Source: Sipunculus nudus
Lineage: Eukaryota > Annelida > Sipuncula > Golfingiida > Sipunculidae
Assembly: GCA_026874595.1 (NCBI GenBank)
Contig: CM049322.1
Span: forward strand, 38,543,340-38,607,339
Reading direction: 5' to 3'
DNA: 64,000 bases
Shown one piece after another: positions 1-12,540 of the stretch. Made by a program: the position numbers and the translations under genes. Below the pieces are notes generated by a model. That model searched no databases and had not been told where the DNA came from. It saw only the letters and a list, made by a program, of their open reading frames with translations. Positions within the stretch are counted from its first letter, which is position 1. The number at the start of each line of letters is the position of its first letter.

Positions 1-929
1 GGCTTCGATGGATTTTTTTTTCTACATGAGTGTACTGGTGTCAACGTAAAGTAAGGCGTTATACATAGATAAACAGTGAACTGTAATGCCGCCTACGTAT
101 TACGTCGTAACTAAACTTCATTGGAACAAAGTTAAATAACCTCTGATCCATATCGAGTCTGTGTCAGATACTCTAGTCTCCTGGTTTTCCTTTCTCGCAT
201 GGACGCGCATGCGCATTATACGTTAAAAGAGCTTCCATACTGTTACAATAAATTTACGTTACATGTTCACTCTTTAATTAAGTTGTCACCCATGCAATCC
301 TTTTTGTTATCATTTTAGTCCGAATTAACAAAACAATAGACGCGACGATATATGCCATTAAAGAACAGGGGTCCAAGAAAACTCGCGCTTCCAACCCATT
401 CTCTAAATACCTTTGAAGACCGATCCTCTTGGTAAGTAAATAACATTAAAAAAAATATGAATGAAATTAAAATGAAACTTTAATGCCCCGCTCTTAAACA
501 AGAAAACCGAAACAATTGTAAAGAACTGAGAAATGTTTCGTTGACTCATTCTCAAACCTTTGATAACGAATAAACTCTCAAGAATTTCAGAAGTCGTTTC
601 AATCATAAAGCAGGGCAATAATTGTTTGTGTTTTGCCAAAACTGTTGAATTCTTATTTAATTCTTACTCTTGCGCAATATTTCTAACAATTCTGTGTATT
701 TGGACTCTCAGGAATTCTAAGATTAGATTACAGGAGGTTAGATAGGTATGAGCATGCAAAATTCAAAATAACGTCACATAAAAGGGACCTAGCTAGCTTT
801 ATCCTTTTGCATAGCTGTCTGTGTATTATTTGTATTTATCTCTGTGCATGTATGTCAGTGTCTGTCTACATCTACTCATCTGCCTGTTTCTCTGTCTATA
901 TCTGTATTTGATGTGATCACTCTCTCTTC

Positions 930-930
<1 letters not shown>
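1..930. other. Intergenic, nothing recognised
   Basis: AT-rich sequence with short reading frames on both strands (longest 78 aa) that lack domain-like composition. No repeat family seen elsewhere in the window was found here. Confidence 0.5.

Positions 931-931
<1 letters not shown>

Positions 932-970
<39 letters not shown>
932..970. repeat. (CT)n microsatellite
   Basis: An uninterrupted CT dinucleotide run of about 39 bases, preceded by CT-rich sequence from about 860 (CTGTCTRY-type motifs). Confidence 0.95.
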
Positions 971-972
<2 letters not shown>

Positions 973-1617
973 TTAAAAATATTTTGCTAAATTATTTCAG
1001 AAAGGGTATAAAAGGCAATTACTCACAAGAAACAGCTTCTATTTAATCGTGAATATTCAGTGACCTGCTCTCGTGATGCGGGCTGATCGGCAATTAGCCA
1101 TAGCCGTGCTAGGATGTGTGTTTTTAATAATTGTAACCATACATCATAAAAAGGCTCCAGTAATTCATATCCTAGCTCATTAAATTTTGAAAACTCTACC
1201 CAGATACAAACGCAGAAAACGACGGGCTTAATTGATGGAGTGTCGTATTCAATATTCGCGTGCTTTAATCGTGGAACCCTTGATTAAAGTAAAGTGATTT
1301 GGGGACTAAACATGGTTCATGTTTTTATTCTGTTCCGGATCTCCTGTCTGTTTGCTTTGCTAATTTCTTGCACCATTACCATCTATCGTACATAAGCTGA
1401 TTTAGTGACTTGGGCAGCAGTGTAATGAAATCTGATCTGAGTATTAAACCCATGGATTACGTTTTATGACGTACAATCCTTGATTAGACCTGGTTTTATT
1501 ATAGACTGGATACAAATCGTGGTTGTACTTCTTTGATTGGTATAATAAGGAAGAACTCCAAAGCAAATATTAATACAAGCCTCGATGTTTTTTTCTATTA
1601 TTCTCCAAATTTCTCCG
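971..1617. other. Intergenic, nothing recognised
   Basis: No coding signal, RNA gene or repeat copy was recognised between the two pyrimidine tracts. Confidence 0.5.
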
Positions 1618-1647
1618 CTTGCTCTTTCGTTTTCTCTTCTCTCTTTG

Positions 1648-1682
<35 letters not shown>

Positions 1683-1802
1683 GTCCCCCCCCCCCCCCAC
1701 ACCCCAACCCCACTCCCCCCCCCCTCTCTGTTTTCCCTCCGCTGGCACTTAAACTCCCTTTCCTGTATCTGTCTGTATCTGTCTCTCTCTGTCTTTCTCT
1801 CT

Positions 1803-1863
<61 letters not shown>

Positions 1864-2040
1864 GTTACCCCCCCACCCCCACCCCCCCCCCCTCTCTCTC
1901 TGTTTTCCATCCGCTGGAACTTACACTCCCTTTCCTGTATCTGTATGTAAATGTCTCTCTCTCTGTCTCTCTCTGTCTCTCTCTCTATGTCTGTTCCTCT
2001 CTTTCTCTCCTCGTGGTCGTTGATCCCTCTCATATTTTGT
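1618..2040. repeat. Pyrimidine tract with a 172-bp tandem duplication
   Basis: CT and C runs alternate with a non-simple block. The block with GTTTTCC.TCCGCTGG at 1730 recurs at 1902, an offset of 172, with a few substitutions. Each copy is flanked by (CT)n and poly-C. This composition creates a 314-aa Ser/Leu reading frame at 1533-2477 and Glu/Arg frames on the minus strand, which are artefacts of CT repeats and not genes. Confidence 0.85.
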
Positions 2041-2297
2041 CTTTAATCTTCATCTTTCTCTCGGTTCTTTATCTCCATCTTTCTTTCGGTTCTTTGTCCC
2101 CATCTCTCTCTCGATTCTTTATCTCCATCTTTCTCTCGGTTCTTTATCTCCATCTTTCTCTCGTTTCTTTATCTCCATCTTTCTCCCGATTCTTTATCTC
2201 CATCTTTCTCTCGGTTCTTTATCCCCATCTTTCTCGCGGTTCTTTATCTCCACCTTTCTCTCGGTTTTTTGTCTCCATCTTTCTCTCGGTTCTTTCT
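2041..2297. repeat. 25-bp minisatellite, about 10 copies
   Basis: The unit TTCTTTATCTCCATCTTTCT followed by CTCGG repeats at an exact 25-base spacing (for example CGG at 2062 and 2087) with one or two substitutions per unit. It probably grew out of the neighbouring pyrimidine tract. Confidence 0.9.
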
Positions 2298-2298
2298 G

Positions 2299-2362
<64 letters not shown>

Positions 2363-2380
2363 TCTCTCTCCCTCCTTTGT
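2298..2380. repeat. (CT)n microsatellite
   Basis: A near-perfect CT run directly following the 25-bp minisatellite. Confidence 0.95.
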
Positions 2381-3384
2381 CTGTCTTTTTCGGTCTCTTA
2401 AAATCTTTGCCATTCCTCTACCATGTCTCGTTTTCTCTGTCTGTCTCTCAATCACACCCGGCCTCTTTTATATTTAATAAGACACATTGACGTGACCTCT
2501 TAAGAAGCATGCAAACCACTTGTTTCATAAAGACGGTAACAAGTAGGGTTAAAATCTAAAATGACATTAAATGTATCCTTTCAAATCTGTCGTCCATTGT
2601 GACTGAACTCGGGATGTATGACTTTCCTTAACTTTCGCTTCTGTCAACACTTCTCAGTTACAGTCGATCAAGCGGACCTGCAGACCGGGGCAATTCTGTA
2701 TAAAGACCACAATTACCGTCTAGACGAAATCAAATTCATAATTTAATGAACCTAAAAATGGTATCGGACAGCAACCACGAGATCACAAACCGTTACTTGC
2801 TGGTAAATTGAATGGCCCGTAGGCAACGCCTGAATACGGGCGCTGACTTCTATATGGGCCTATATCATGCAACGGATCCCGTGATTAAATCGTCAGCACG
2901 ACTGTTCCACTAGCCGAGTGGTTGGCGGGTAATGAATTATTGAAAATAAAACAACTTAACATTTCAGTTTTAGGGTAGATAGAATCATGATAGAGGAAAA
3001 ACAAACATTATTTAAATATTGTCATGTAGTTTAATATAAGTCCATTTAAAAGATGGGGTCTTAAAATAGTCTACCTTTTAAAAAAATTGATTTGTTTTAA
3101 ATGTTATGAGTGAAAATTCAAAAGTATGTATACCATCAGAAATATCACTGTACTAGGTTTAATGTATGCTTAACGGGGTCTAATATGAATATAAGCTTCT
3201 TTAGGACTGATTTTAGATATAGGAGTTTCAAAGAATAACGATACCCTAATCCTGATAACTGCGATCACTGGAAAAAGAGGTTTCTAACCTGATTCTTCAT
3301 GTCAATCAAATAACTGTGAATAAATCTGGAACCGTGTATTTCTTATCGTGAATGTTACCGGGTATAGCTTCTTTCCGGGGGATG
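2381..3384. other. Intergenic, nothing firm
   Basis: No gene was recognised. GCCGAGTGGTTGGCGG near 2913 resembles the A box/D arm of a tRNA, but no B box or acceptor stem follows. Confidence 0.45.
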
Positions 3385-3716
3385 GGGCCTTCTGCGCTAA
3401 ATTGGTAGCGCACAGGCTCGCAGCCGGGAAATCAACTATGTAAATCTCAGACGAAAATCCATAAGATTCGCACCCCAGTCCAGGGTGAGTTCTATGCTGG
3501 CTTTATGGGAAGGCTGTGCCCTACATTCGTGTTTTTCTCACAAACGTGTGCGACTTGCTCGGTGGTATGACCTAGCAATGCAGAAGATAACACACACACA
3601 CAGGACCCGCAGGAGTGTTAGCCACCGGGTATGATTAACATCGACATATTAAAAGAAAGGAAGTGCGTTTTTCCGCCCTTTCAAGTAGCCCTAAACCGAA
3701 ATTGAATTGTGCATCC
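3385..3716 (+). repeat. SINE-like repeat, family B, degraded copy
   Basis: It starts with a tRNA-like head (TGCGCTAAATTGGTAGCGCA), with a weak B box. The body resembles the copies at 7125 and 16787: CTCGGTGGTATGACC, an ACAC run, GACCCGCAGGAG, and the end CCGAAATTGAATTGTGCA. It is more diverged than the other two. Confidence 0.6.
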
Positions 3717-4828
3717 AGCTCCATGCAACACCCGGGGAACAGGGCCAAGAAACAGACCAACGAGAGCGGGTGTCGCATGTTTAGAATTTGGAACTGAACT
3801 CAAGCTCTCATTGGTCTGCTTACACTGCTTTGCCCTGTACCAACCCTGGTGGTCGAACACAGAGACTCTTGCAATACAAAGCAGCGGGGAAAACTGCAGT
3901 GAATTAATAACCGCTGCGTAAGGAACGTATCCTAGGAGTCATTTATTAAGGTAACCGCCTTACTTGACATGATGACAAAAATTTATAAATATCAAGAATA
4001 CTCATACTGAAAAAAAGATGAGAAATTCACAATGAAGATCACCCGAAATGACAAATTATATTTAATTAACGTTATAGGTATAATCTGTACAACATGTATA
4101 ATATGTATGATGTGTATGATCGTCATAAAATCATATTCTACATATGCAGAAGATTTTTGATACATAGTCTTTTATCATTTATACACAATTTTGTTGCCAT
4201 GAAATGTAATTTTGTATTTAACATATTTGCTGTACAAAACATTGATAATGAATTACGGAAATGGATATTAAATCGTCTTCCCTGGCAGCTCGTCCTATCT
4301 CTCATTGATCTTTACTGATGAAATTATATTAATCATACTTTTATCATACAAAGCGGACTTCACACAGATCATTCATACACGCACAGACAATGCAGGGACT
4401 AACAAGGGGAAAAAACACCGCAATCATCTCTCAATAAAGGGATCTGATCTAAAATAGATATAAATAGAGAATAAATAAAGAAAGGAAAAGGTAATTAGAC
4501 ATAAAATCAGGAATAATGAAAGAGGGGACAAAGAACAGCAAAAACAAAGATTGAAACAGCTACAGATAAGGGTGGGCAGAGAGACGGTAAGAAAGAGAGC
4601 TCACAGACTTAGAGAAGGACGGACAGAAAACAATTTAAATTGTAACATTCACATGTCGATAAAAAGATCACATGGAAAGAATCTCAAGCATATTTAAAAA
4701 AAACAGAATAACAAGGAATACATAAACGATTAAGTCATGACTAGGCTCAGTATCCATCATAAAGAAAAGAAAAGAGAGATTAAAAAAAATCATCAAATAA
4801 AATAATTATAAATAGAAGTATAGTTTAC
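3717..4828. other. Intergenic, A-rich, nothing recognised
   Basis: Purine-rich sequence from about 4380 to 4800 with short frames and no domain. No repeat family was recognised. Confidence 0.45.
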
Positions 4829-4985
4829 TTCAAATGTCTGGAGACCAATGTGGCATACCACAGAGTATAGCATATTGTTATTTAAATGATTAGAAACCAA
4901 TGTGACATATCACAGACTGTAATATAATTTAAATGACTAGCATACGTTGTTGCGTATCACAGCGTATACTATAATTAAAATGACT
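4829..4985. repeat. Degenerate ~48-52-bp tandem repeat, about 3 copies
   Basis: Units begin AAATGxCTxG, continue with CCAATGTGRCATAYCACAG or a variant, and end in TATARTATAATT. Starts are near 4832, 4884 and 4931, with a fourth partial start near 4979. Confidence 0.65.
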
Positions 4986-5889
4986 ACAGGTTATCAGGCT
5001 TGGATTCCAATGTATATATTATATACCCCTGACGCAGTATATATACACTCCCATATTTACCCTCCCATTCCGAGTCATTCCTCCACGCTTGAAGATAAAC
5101 TAACGCCACTGCTCCCATGGCCATTACATGACCGCTTCAACTTTTTCAGGAATTTGTTAATAAGGGCAAAGGGTGGCCTTATTAACAACATCGAAGGCCG
5201 TGATCAGTGTTATGACCTTTTATTGTTGGTGAACAGAGGATAACTGCAATTCACCCTGTTAATATATCTTTATCCAATAAGTCTGAAGGAATATAGCATA
5301 TTGTACAAATGGATTGAGTAATTAGACAACTTAGCCGTAATTTTCTTCCACAGAAAACTTCAGTGTTTCTTGTTACGCTGCGTGTAATACGAAAGCAATA
5401 TTTTCAAGTAATAAATGTTCTTGCATTGGCATCCAGGCCTGGTAACCCGTACAGATAACTCAAACTAACCGTAATTATAATGAAATGTGTATTCATTTCA
5501 GGCAGTCCTTGACCACCAAGGGGACCGGTACAGACTTATTAAACCAGGCAGGTACGTGTGGATAATATCCTTAGTTCTCTTATTATGGCACATTAGACTT
5601 TATGAAAGGACCCTCGGGGATGCCGAAAAGTTAATAACATGTAATTGGTTGCCTGGATGCATCTTGAGTTAATGATTATATTCTGGTCGGGTATTACACC
5701 ACATCAAATGTTACATGTGTCCTTTGATGGGATTAGGAGCTCTTTGAGATCTGAGTTTGTTTTCCTGGTGTTTCTAATCATTCCATCCGGCAAGAAACAG
5801 GTATCGACTTTGACTGCAAAATGCAATTTAACAACCACTGCGTCAGGGGTATATAAAGTACTAACTGCCTCATGTGTCAGCATGTGTAC

Positions 5890-5948
<59 letters not shown>

Positions 5949-6540
5949 CTAGTGCAAATTTTTAGTGGCAAACTGTGCAATGAAGGGCTATATCATTTAG
6001 TGCTTTACATGGCGATAGAACAAATGTACAGAAATTTAAAAAGCTAACAGTGTCATTTTAACTCCTTGGCGTATTTATTTCAGCGAACATTTCCATATGA
6101 TTTGTGTCGGTATAAAATAAAACTCAGAGGGGGTGAGAATTAAGCAGGGTACCGGTCTATTTTACCACCTGCTCCAATGTACCGACGACGTTGATAGTCT
6201 TTGTTACCCAAAAGACTCATTTTTGGTCGGCTTTCGCCTTCACCTGACACACGCGTGCAGTCACAGCAAGTGGTAAAGACAGCAGCTGAACTTGCTGTTG
6301 TCAGAGCGTAATCCAAAAAAAAAAAAAAAAAAAAATATAGCAAATGCTTCAGCAGCGGCTTTGCTGCTACGTATTTCCCGAAATGCACTGCGTCTGTACC
6401 AAATACCATCCTTTTTATTGAGAGATAAGACAATACAAAATAAAGAGTTTGATGATTTATTTGGTCTTATGAGTATAATTTCCCAACTGTATGTTGGCAT
6501 TGCGTAATCTTATTGAATCTAGTAACCCGATAACAGAACC
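4986..6540. other. Intergenic with (TA)n at 5897-5944 and poly-A near 6315-6335
   Basis: Short frames (98 and 106 aa) have no domain-like composition; the second owes its Tyr-Ile tail to the TA run. No exon signals were convincing. Confidence 0.5.
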
Positions 6541-6755
6541 AGATCCGAGGGGGGGGGGGGTCCAGGGGGTCCGGACCCCCTCTTTTTCACCCGAAGCAAC
6601 CTTTTTTTATGTTTTATGGGGTTTTAGACGTAATTTTGCGGCCTAGACCCCTCCCCCCCCCCCCCTTTTGCAAACCTGATGACCTTTTTTTTAGGATTTT
6701 CATTTGTCCTCCTGGGTTGGACCCCGCCCTTTTCCTAAATCCTTGATCCGCCCTT
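6541..6755 (+). mobile_element. CAGGGGCGGATCC-type MITE remnant
   Basis: It has G- and C-runs around GGTCCAGGGGGTCC, two GACCTTTTTTTAG-like blocks, and ends CCTAAATCCTTGATCCGCCC. The last block is a decayed form of the terminal inverted repeat CCTGGATCCGCCCCTG seen at 51990. It is colinear with the copy at 51810. Non-autonomous; no transposase. Confidence 0.6.
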
Positions 6756-7124
6756 GGATAATTACCCGACCACATTTTCCGTGACCTACTGAAGTCGTAA
6801 CAGAAATACGATTCAGTTAATGCTACCGTAACAAGTCGTAACTTACAAAACTAATAAATATATACCGTATCGCTTTTAAACTACTGATAGAATCCGATAT
6901 GCAAACCCAACATTGCCATTCATAGCCTTAAAGCCCCATTTTTATCAATGGATACGATAAGGTACGACCAATTGTCTTCTCGCGATCGTTCGAGACGCCA
7001 GCGATCCAAATTAACTGCTCGTATTGCCATTTCATTATCAGCTATACCGTCCAAACAAAGCATATCAAATCACCAAACCGAACTTTAAAGAGTTGATTCT
7101 TATTTTAACAAAAAATTATAATTC
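6756..7124. other. Intergenic, nothing recognised
   Basis: No coding or repeat signal was recognised. Confidence 0.45.
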
Positions 7125-7500
7125 ACCGGCTTCTGTGGCCCTGGGGTAGTAGAGAACAGAACTCAATGCCCCTAGATCGTGAGTTCGAATCTCAGCCGGA
7201 TGAGCGCTCTGTATAGGCTTAATAGGAGGCCTTGACCAACGACCGTGCTTCACTCACAATTAAGTGCGCCTTTCGGCGGTTCCTCGGTGGTAGGACCCGG
7301 CTATGGGGAGGGTTTCACACCCAGGGCCCGCAGGTGCAGTAATCGTCGGGCCTGGTTAACACCAAGATATAACATGAGAGGAAGCGTTTGATACTGCCCT
7401 GTCACGTTATCCGCAACTAGAATAGAGCTCTGTAGATTTATATACACCTAGTTAAGCCAACATTTTCAAAATGGGGGCGGTAACATCAAACAACAAAAAA
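7125..7500 (+). repeat. tRNA-headed SINE, family B
   Basis: The head reads GGCCCTGGGGTAGTAGAGAA then GTGAGTTCGAATCTCAGCC, a good RNA polymerase III B box (GTTCGAATC). The body shares long blocks with 16787-17189: GTGCGCCTTTCGGCGGTTCC, GGCCCGCAGGTGCAGTA, GGCCTGGTTAACRCCA, TACTGCCCTGTCACGT. It ends GGCGGTAACATCAAACAACA plus an A-run. The family resembles tRNA-derived SINEs. Confidence 0.8.
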
Positions 7501-7945
7501 TAATTTCACATGACTGTGTATACTTAAACTAAAGCTGATGTCTTCGACGCGGAGCCTTGCGATACTAAAAATTTGTTCGGGCTTTCCCTGATCCAACATT
7601 TAACAGTGTCAAAATATTCTTCACAAAATCGCTCCTCACAGACACGAACCAGTCAGTGACTGACCTTACTCACAATATTCAACATTTACCCTAAATAAAT
7701 CTTACTTAATGATTTAAATAAATAAATTATTGGAGAATGACAAAGTTGATGTATTGATGTTGGTGGAAGGCATTTATCATTAGCCCAAAGAATATGTATG
7801 TTATGTCTTGTATTCTGTCACCATGGAGGCACAGACGTCAATGCATTATAAAGTAACTATCAAATATACATGAACAAACTATTTCTTCTACTGCCAGACT
7901 TGCGGACGTTTATGGTATTCAAAACACATACTTACTAATGCATAT

Positions 7946-7985
<40 letters not shown>

Positions 7986-9807
7986 TTATGTATGTATGCA
8001 TGTATATATATATATATTATATCATATATATATGTGTGTTTGTGTGTCCCTAACAAAAAGGTAGCTTTAAGCTAAATTTCCATATATGTAAATTTGCATT
8101 ATATCCAAGTGTGTAAATATCAAGTGTATGTGGTTGCGTCCGTTTGTGTGTATAGGGGACAACTTTATTTCCATAATTGAAACTTAACATCGGCTCACGG
8201 AACAAAAACGGAAGACATGAAGTGATTGCTTTTTCGAGGTCTGATAAAAAAAGCAATAAAGAATTGGGTCCGTGAAAAGTGGCCGTTAGAGGTGGTCGTT
8301 AACTGAGGTGGTCGTTATATATATGTATATACTGTCATGTCAGGTCAGTCACTGCTGGTACAGTCCTCTGCTGCTGTTGCAGTACCCTCTTGGCTTTCAC
8401 ACCTGCTGTCTGAACCCGACTGATTGCTTGATTCACATGCTGGTCCGTTGCTGTTCCAGCCTTCTACAAGCTGACAACCTCGTCATAATCGATCTAGTAT
8501 GCGACGCCTACAAGTTGAAGCAAACAGATTAATCTAATGGCTACCGCACCGCCATGGCTGCAGTTAACCCTACACGTGTTACCTCGGACCTGGCATTTAC
8601 ATGGAGTCTGGAAGCAAGTAAATAACCTGGCCGACTTTCAATATGACCTGTTCCGAACTCAGGTTACTTCATTTATATTGCATAAACATTTTAAAACAGC
8701 CGTGTGTGAGGCTATTCAACCCCGTAATTGTAATTATTTCCACTCCTGGTCTCAACGTAGTAATTATAAATATTGAATTCAGATAAGTGTAAACACCGTA
8801 ATTATTCAGCCTGATCTCTTCTACGAAATCATAAATCGTTATTTCTGGGCTTAATTAACACCGCAATCTTTTATTCTGGTTTTAGCACCGAAACTATTAC
8901 ATAGAGCATTTTGCAAACCTCCCGTGTATACGCATGTGAAATTACAATCAACTCCAAATACCTTACACTATGAAGAGTGTTAATTAAGTTAATTAAGTTC
9001 TTCGTATAATTGTGTTTTACAGTTATCAGGATTGTGTAAAGTATAACAAACCGTTCTTCACGACACCTTACTGACGAATCGGACTTGGGTCAGTTAATAA
9101 TTAATTTGATTTTTGTGCATATTTACTATGGCTGGGTTTACTTTGCCGCAGGTATTCGCTTTGTTCATTGTTGTTATAGTTGAGAAGATCAACTCCTTTG
9201 CAGCAGAATTCCTCCAAAAGGCTTCCTAGCGAGGAAATTATTATTGCGCCAGTCTGTTTGAAAACAAACATAGATGAAGACACCACCTCCACCTTCACAA
9301 ATGCTTTATTTTCAACTGCGATTCAAACACGAGTTGCTGCCTGCGTGAGTTAGACATGTTTCTACAAAACCGAATATACCATTATTTTACTGCAAAATGA
9401 ATCGACTTGAGGGGACAAATACTAATGAAGAAGCAATAAGCGCATCATCAGATGCAATCAGTTTTGGGAAAAATATCCCAAATTTGCATTTATGATTAAG
9501 ATGATATAAAAATTAAAACAAATTTATCGTAGTGGTCAAATATCTGTTAGTCGTATCTGTTAAATTCGTAAGTATCCGTTGAAAACAAACGAATACACTT
9601 GAGAAACACATGCGACTCCTCTTGAACGCACGTGTGCCACTTTATGATCAATAGAACTTCTATGGATTCGCTGCAGGTCTTTTCAAGTGGGGTTCTTCTT
9701 ACATGGCTGCGACAGCCTTGCTAAGCTGTCAGAGACTGTAACAGGCTAGCCTGTGTCTGGTTTCACGTCACTGAAACAAGATTCAGGGTTTGAAGGTCCC
9801 TTGAGAT
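7501..9807. other. Intergenic with (TA)n near 7949-8030
   Basis: Contains a compound TA/TGTA array and short frames only (up to 79 aa). No gene was recognised. Confidence 0.5.
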
Positions 9808-9866
9808 CACGTGACAGAGACATCATGTTACACGCATGGTCACGTGTCCATTGGAGGTGTCACGTG
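9808..9866. promoter_or_regulatory. Cluster of three CACGTG E-boxes
   Basis: Palindromic CACGTG at 9808-9813, 9841-9846 and 9861-9866, each preceded by T or AT in TCACGTG context, all within 59 bases. The hexamer is a bHLH (USF/MITF/Myc-type) site. No adjacent gene or promoter is seen, so function is unproven. Confidence 0.3.
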
Positions 9867-10796
9867 GCAACGCGGTGTTGAAAGTTCAGGGTTAGCTGGG
9901 CCGGTTGACATTTAGAAAGTTAGACGCAAGAGAAATCAGGGTTGTTCCTTCTTATGCGGTTATAAAGTAGTCGGAATAAGGCAAGTCACTGTTGTACATA
10001 TAGCAGTATATAATTTAAGGAGAAGTGACTCAATTGATTTTGCACAAACTAATACAAATTCTGATACAATATATGGCTTACTGTAGATAAAATATATAGT
10101 AATGATAGATATATCTTCATTCATGAATCAATAATATATAATAATATACAAGAGTAAAATGATATATATAATAAAATGTTTGTAATAATAACCAATAATA
10201 TTAGTTAATTTATATTAGTTATTATTATATTTTCCACTGTCTCCTTAACACAATATAAATTATTTAATACTTAAGTCTATCACATGTCTCCAGTAAAATA
10301 ACCATTGATAATGTATTCAGTAATTCTTCTGAAATTTTTTTCTCCCATTAGGTATATCCCTAATATCAAAAATTTTTTCATGAAACTTTTTACAAGGGTA
10401 CGCTTTATTATTAATATTGTTAAATGTAACAGAAGTTTTCACAATTTAAATGACTCCATGCACAAATATTAAGCGTAGTCGTCTAGTAAATATTGTTTGA
10501 TAGAACAAAATGGTACTGGTAACTCCTGAACCGGAAATGTCGCCAAGTTCACATGCGCAGGACATCCGCCAGTGAGACTTTTGCAAAACCGTGTAAACAT
10601 CTAGGTTTTGCAAAGTATCACAGCCGGGTGATCTGTTGCCATGACAACAGATATGAAATCGACAAATGATGTGGTCGGGGAAACAAGAAGTAAACTATTA
10701 CTTTAAAAAAAAAAGTATGCTTACTCTTTAGTTGGCTTCTTTAAGAGTTTCTCTATGCAGTATTGAACTAAACAAACTATAATGAAGATAGTGCCA
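9867..10796. other. Intergenic, very AT-rich
   Basis: TA-rich low-complexity sequence around 10000-10300; nothing else was recognised. Confidence 0.5.
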
Positions 10797-10912
10797 GGCA
10801 TATTCATGTATATTACGCGTAACAGGGTATTTGCGGTATTCATTTGAAGCACGCATAACAGGGTAAAATATCAGGCGTGTTCATGCAGAGTACGCGTAAA
10901 AGGGTAGTGTAT
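10797..10912. repeat. ~38-bp degenerate tandem repeat, 3 copies
   Basis: Units start GGCATATTC, GCGGTATTC and GGCGTGTTC at 10797, 10833 and 10874, and each contains CGCRTAAMAGGGTA. Divergence is substantial. Confidence 0.65.
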
Positions 10913-11159
10913 TGCGTATTTTATTACATTGATAGTACAGATAACAAGCCCAAAAGCCAGGGAAGGCTTAGGTAGGAACTACGAGAATGAACAAACCTCA
11001 AAGGCAGGATAGGGAAAATAAATTAGAAAATTAGAACGGGTGTGTAATCAGCTATCAGTCCCGAAAGGCGGAGATGTAAAATTGACGATAGAAGAAGCTA
11101 CAAGAATAATCATAGAGACAGGGGAGGAATAGAGTAAAGAGAATGGGCTGAAAACCCTT

Positions 11160-11385
11160 GCTATAGTTGAGTGGTAACTGGCTCGGCTCTCTCTCTACTG
11201 GCGACCCGGGTTTAATATCCGGCATAGAGCTATGGGAGCGGGTTGTAGTTTTCCTTCTAAGGTCGGTGGTTTTCTCTGGGTCCTCCGGTTTCGTTCACCT
11301 CTAGATACTACCGAACGCCTCCATCTGGGCCATGGAGAGTGAATATCTCGCATTTGTTATTCGTTTTACTATCGAAAGACGAGGA
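11160..11385 (+). repeat. tRNA-headed SINE, family C, diverged copy
   Basis: GTTGAGTGGTAACTGGCTCGG and GGCGACCCGGGTTTAATATC form an A-box/B-box-like head. The body blocks GGTGGTTTTCTCTGGGTCCT and TTCACCTCTAGATACTACCG match the copies at 15203 and 43165. Confidence 0.7.
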
Positions 11386-11454
11386 AGGAAGGAGAATGGA
11401 TTAGAATTAGACTACGAGAGTGGAGAGTCCGAAGGGTTAGGAAAGAGATGAAAG

Positions 11455-11574
11455 GCTATATACATAGAAGATAAAAGAAAAAAAGCTATATTCATAGAAG
11501 ATAAAAGAAGAAAAGCTATATTCATAGAAGATAAAAGAAGAAAAGCTATATTCATAGAAGATAAAAGAAGAAAA
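11455..11574. repeat. 30-bp minisatellite, 4 copies
   Basis: The unit GCTATATTCATAGAAGATAA plus AAGAAGAAAA starts at 11455, 11485, 11515 and 11545, nearly identical. On the minus strand it gives a repeated SSMNIAFLLL peptide, which is not a gene. Confidence 0.95.
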
Positions 11575-12540
11575 GTCCAGAGAGACAAAGAGAATAATAG
11601 CATTACCCGTTAAATGTTTGCATATTTTCATAATATCTGAAAAACTAAGTGTTTAAATTGCACATTTTCTTATCCCGCTTGTTCCTGGTTAGATATTAAA
11701 CTACATGTCAATATACCCATAGGTTTCTTTTTCTATTCCTTCATAATCTTTTTGGACCAAAGATTTATAATTTTGTTTAAAAAAAGATATTACATGTAGC
11801 TTAAGGTAAGCACATTAAAAAGTTGCTTTCTTGACTGAATAAAAATATTTTAATGATACGCATTTCATTTGAAAGAACACTTCGCCATGTTTAAAACGAT
11901 GTGCACGTAAAGGGGTTTATTATCAACGCAATGCAACATTTGGTGAGTTTTATAATAAAAGTTATTTTGCCTGAATTGGTAACTAAACATTAGAAAGTCT
12001 GAGATTGTTGTTTGCGTCAGACGCTATCCCATAATACCTTAGTTTCAACCTGTTGCACTCCGCAGCAGTTGATCACGTGATGTTGGGAAATGGGAAGACG
12101 ACAGCTGGTTTGAAGGTAATAACCTGTGCAACACCTGGTGCGTTTGGATCATGTCGTCGCATAATAATATTGGATAAATATCACAATTAACAATCACGTA
12201 AAGACGCCAGATCGATACAACTACGGTACGGGCTGTTTTTCTCACACGGGGTGACAACCGAGGCCATTCATGGTTCCAAATACCGCGTGCTATTGGCATC
12301 AATGAAAACGGAATCGATAAACCCAGGGCAGATTACGGGATAAACTCACGGGTAAAGCGTCTTAATCACATGCGCGATATTGACATGTGTTCAAATACTC
12401 ACACACTGTAAAATCCCTGATATTGGATTGGATCAATTACGTTTGCAACAGCTAGGTCCATTGGCCGTTGGAAGGTGAAGATCGTTAAGAGGATTGGCTG
12501 GAACAGGTCACGTGATCGGTTGAATTGTTAAGGTCACGGC
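11575..12540. other. Intergenic, nothing recognised
   Basis: Single CACGTG hexamers at 12065 and 12509; otherwise no recognised signal. Confidence 0.45.

Noticed and set aside
1533-2477. 314-aa reading frame, second longest after the receptor
   Set aside because: Composed of Ser/Leu/Pro runs translated from CT and C repeats; other frames and the minus strand are equally open because of the simple repeat.
2913-2930. tRNA gene from an A-box-like GCCGAGTGGTTGGCG
   Set aside because: No B box or cloverleaf downstream.
11455-11574. CRISPR-like array of 30-bp repeats
   Set aside because: Head-to-tail units with no spacers; an ordinary minisatellite.
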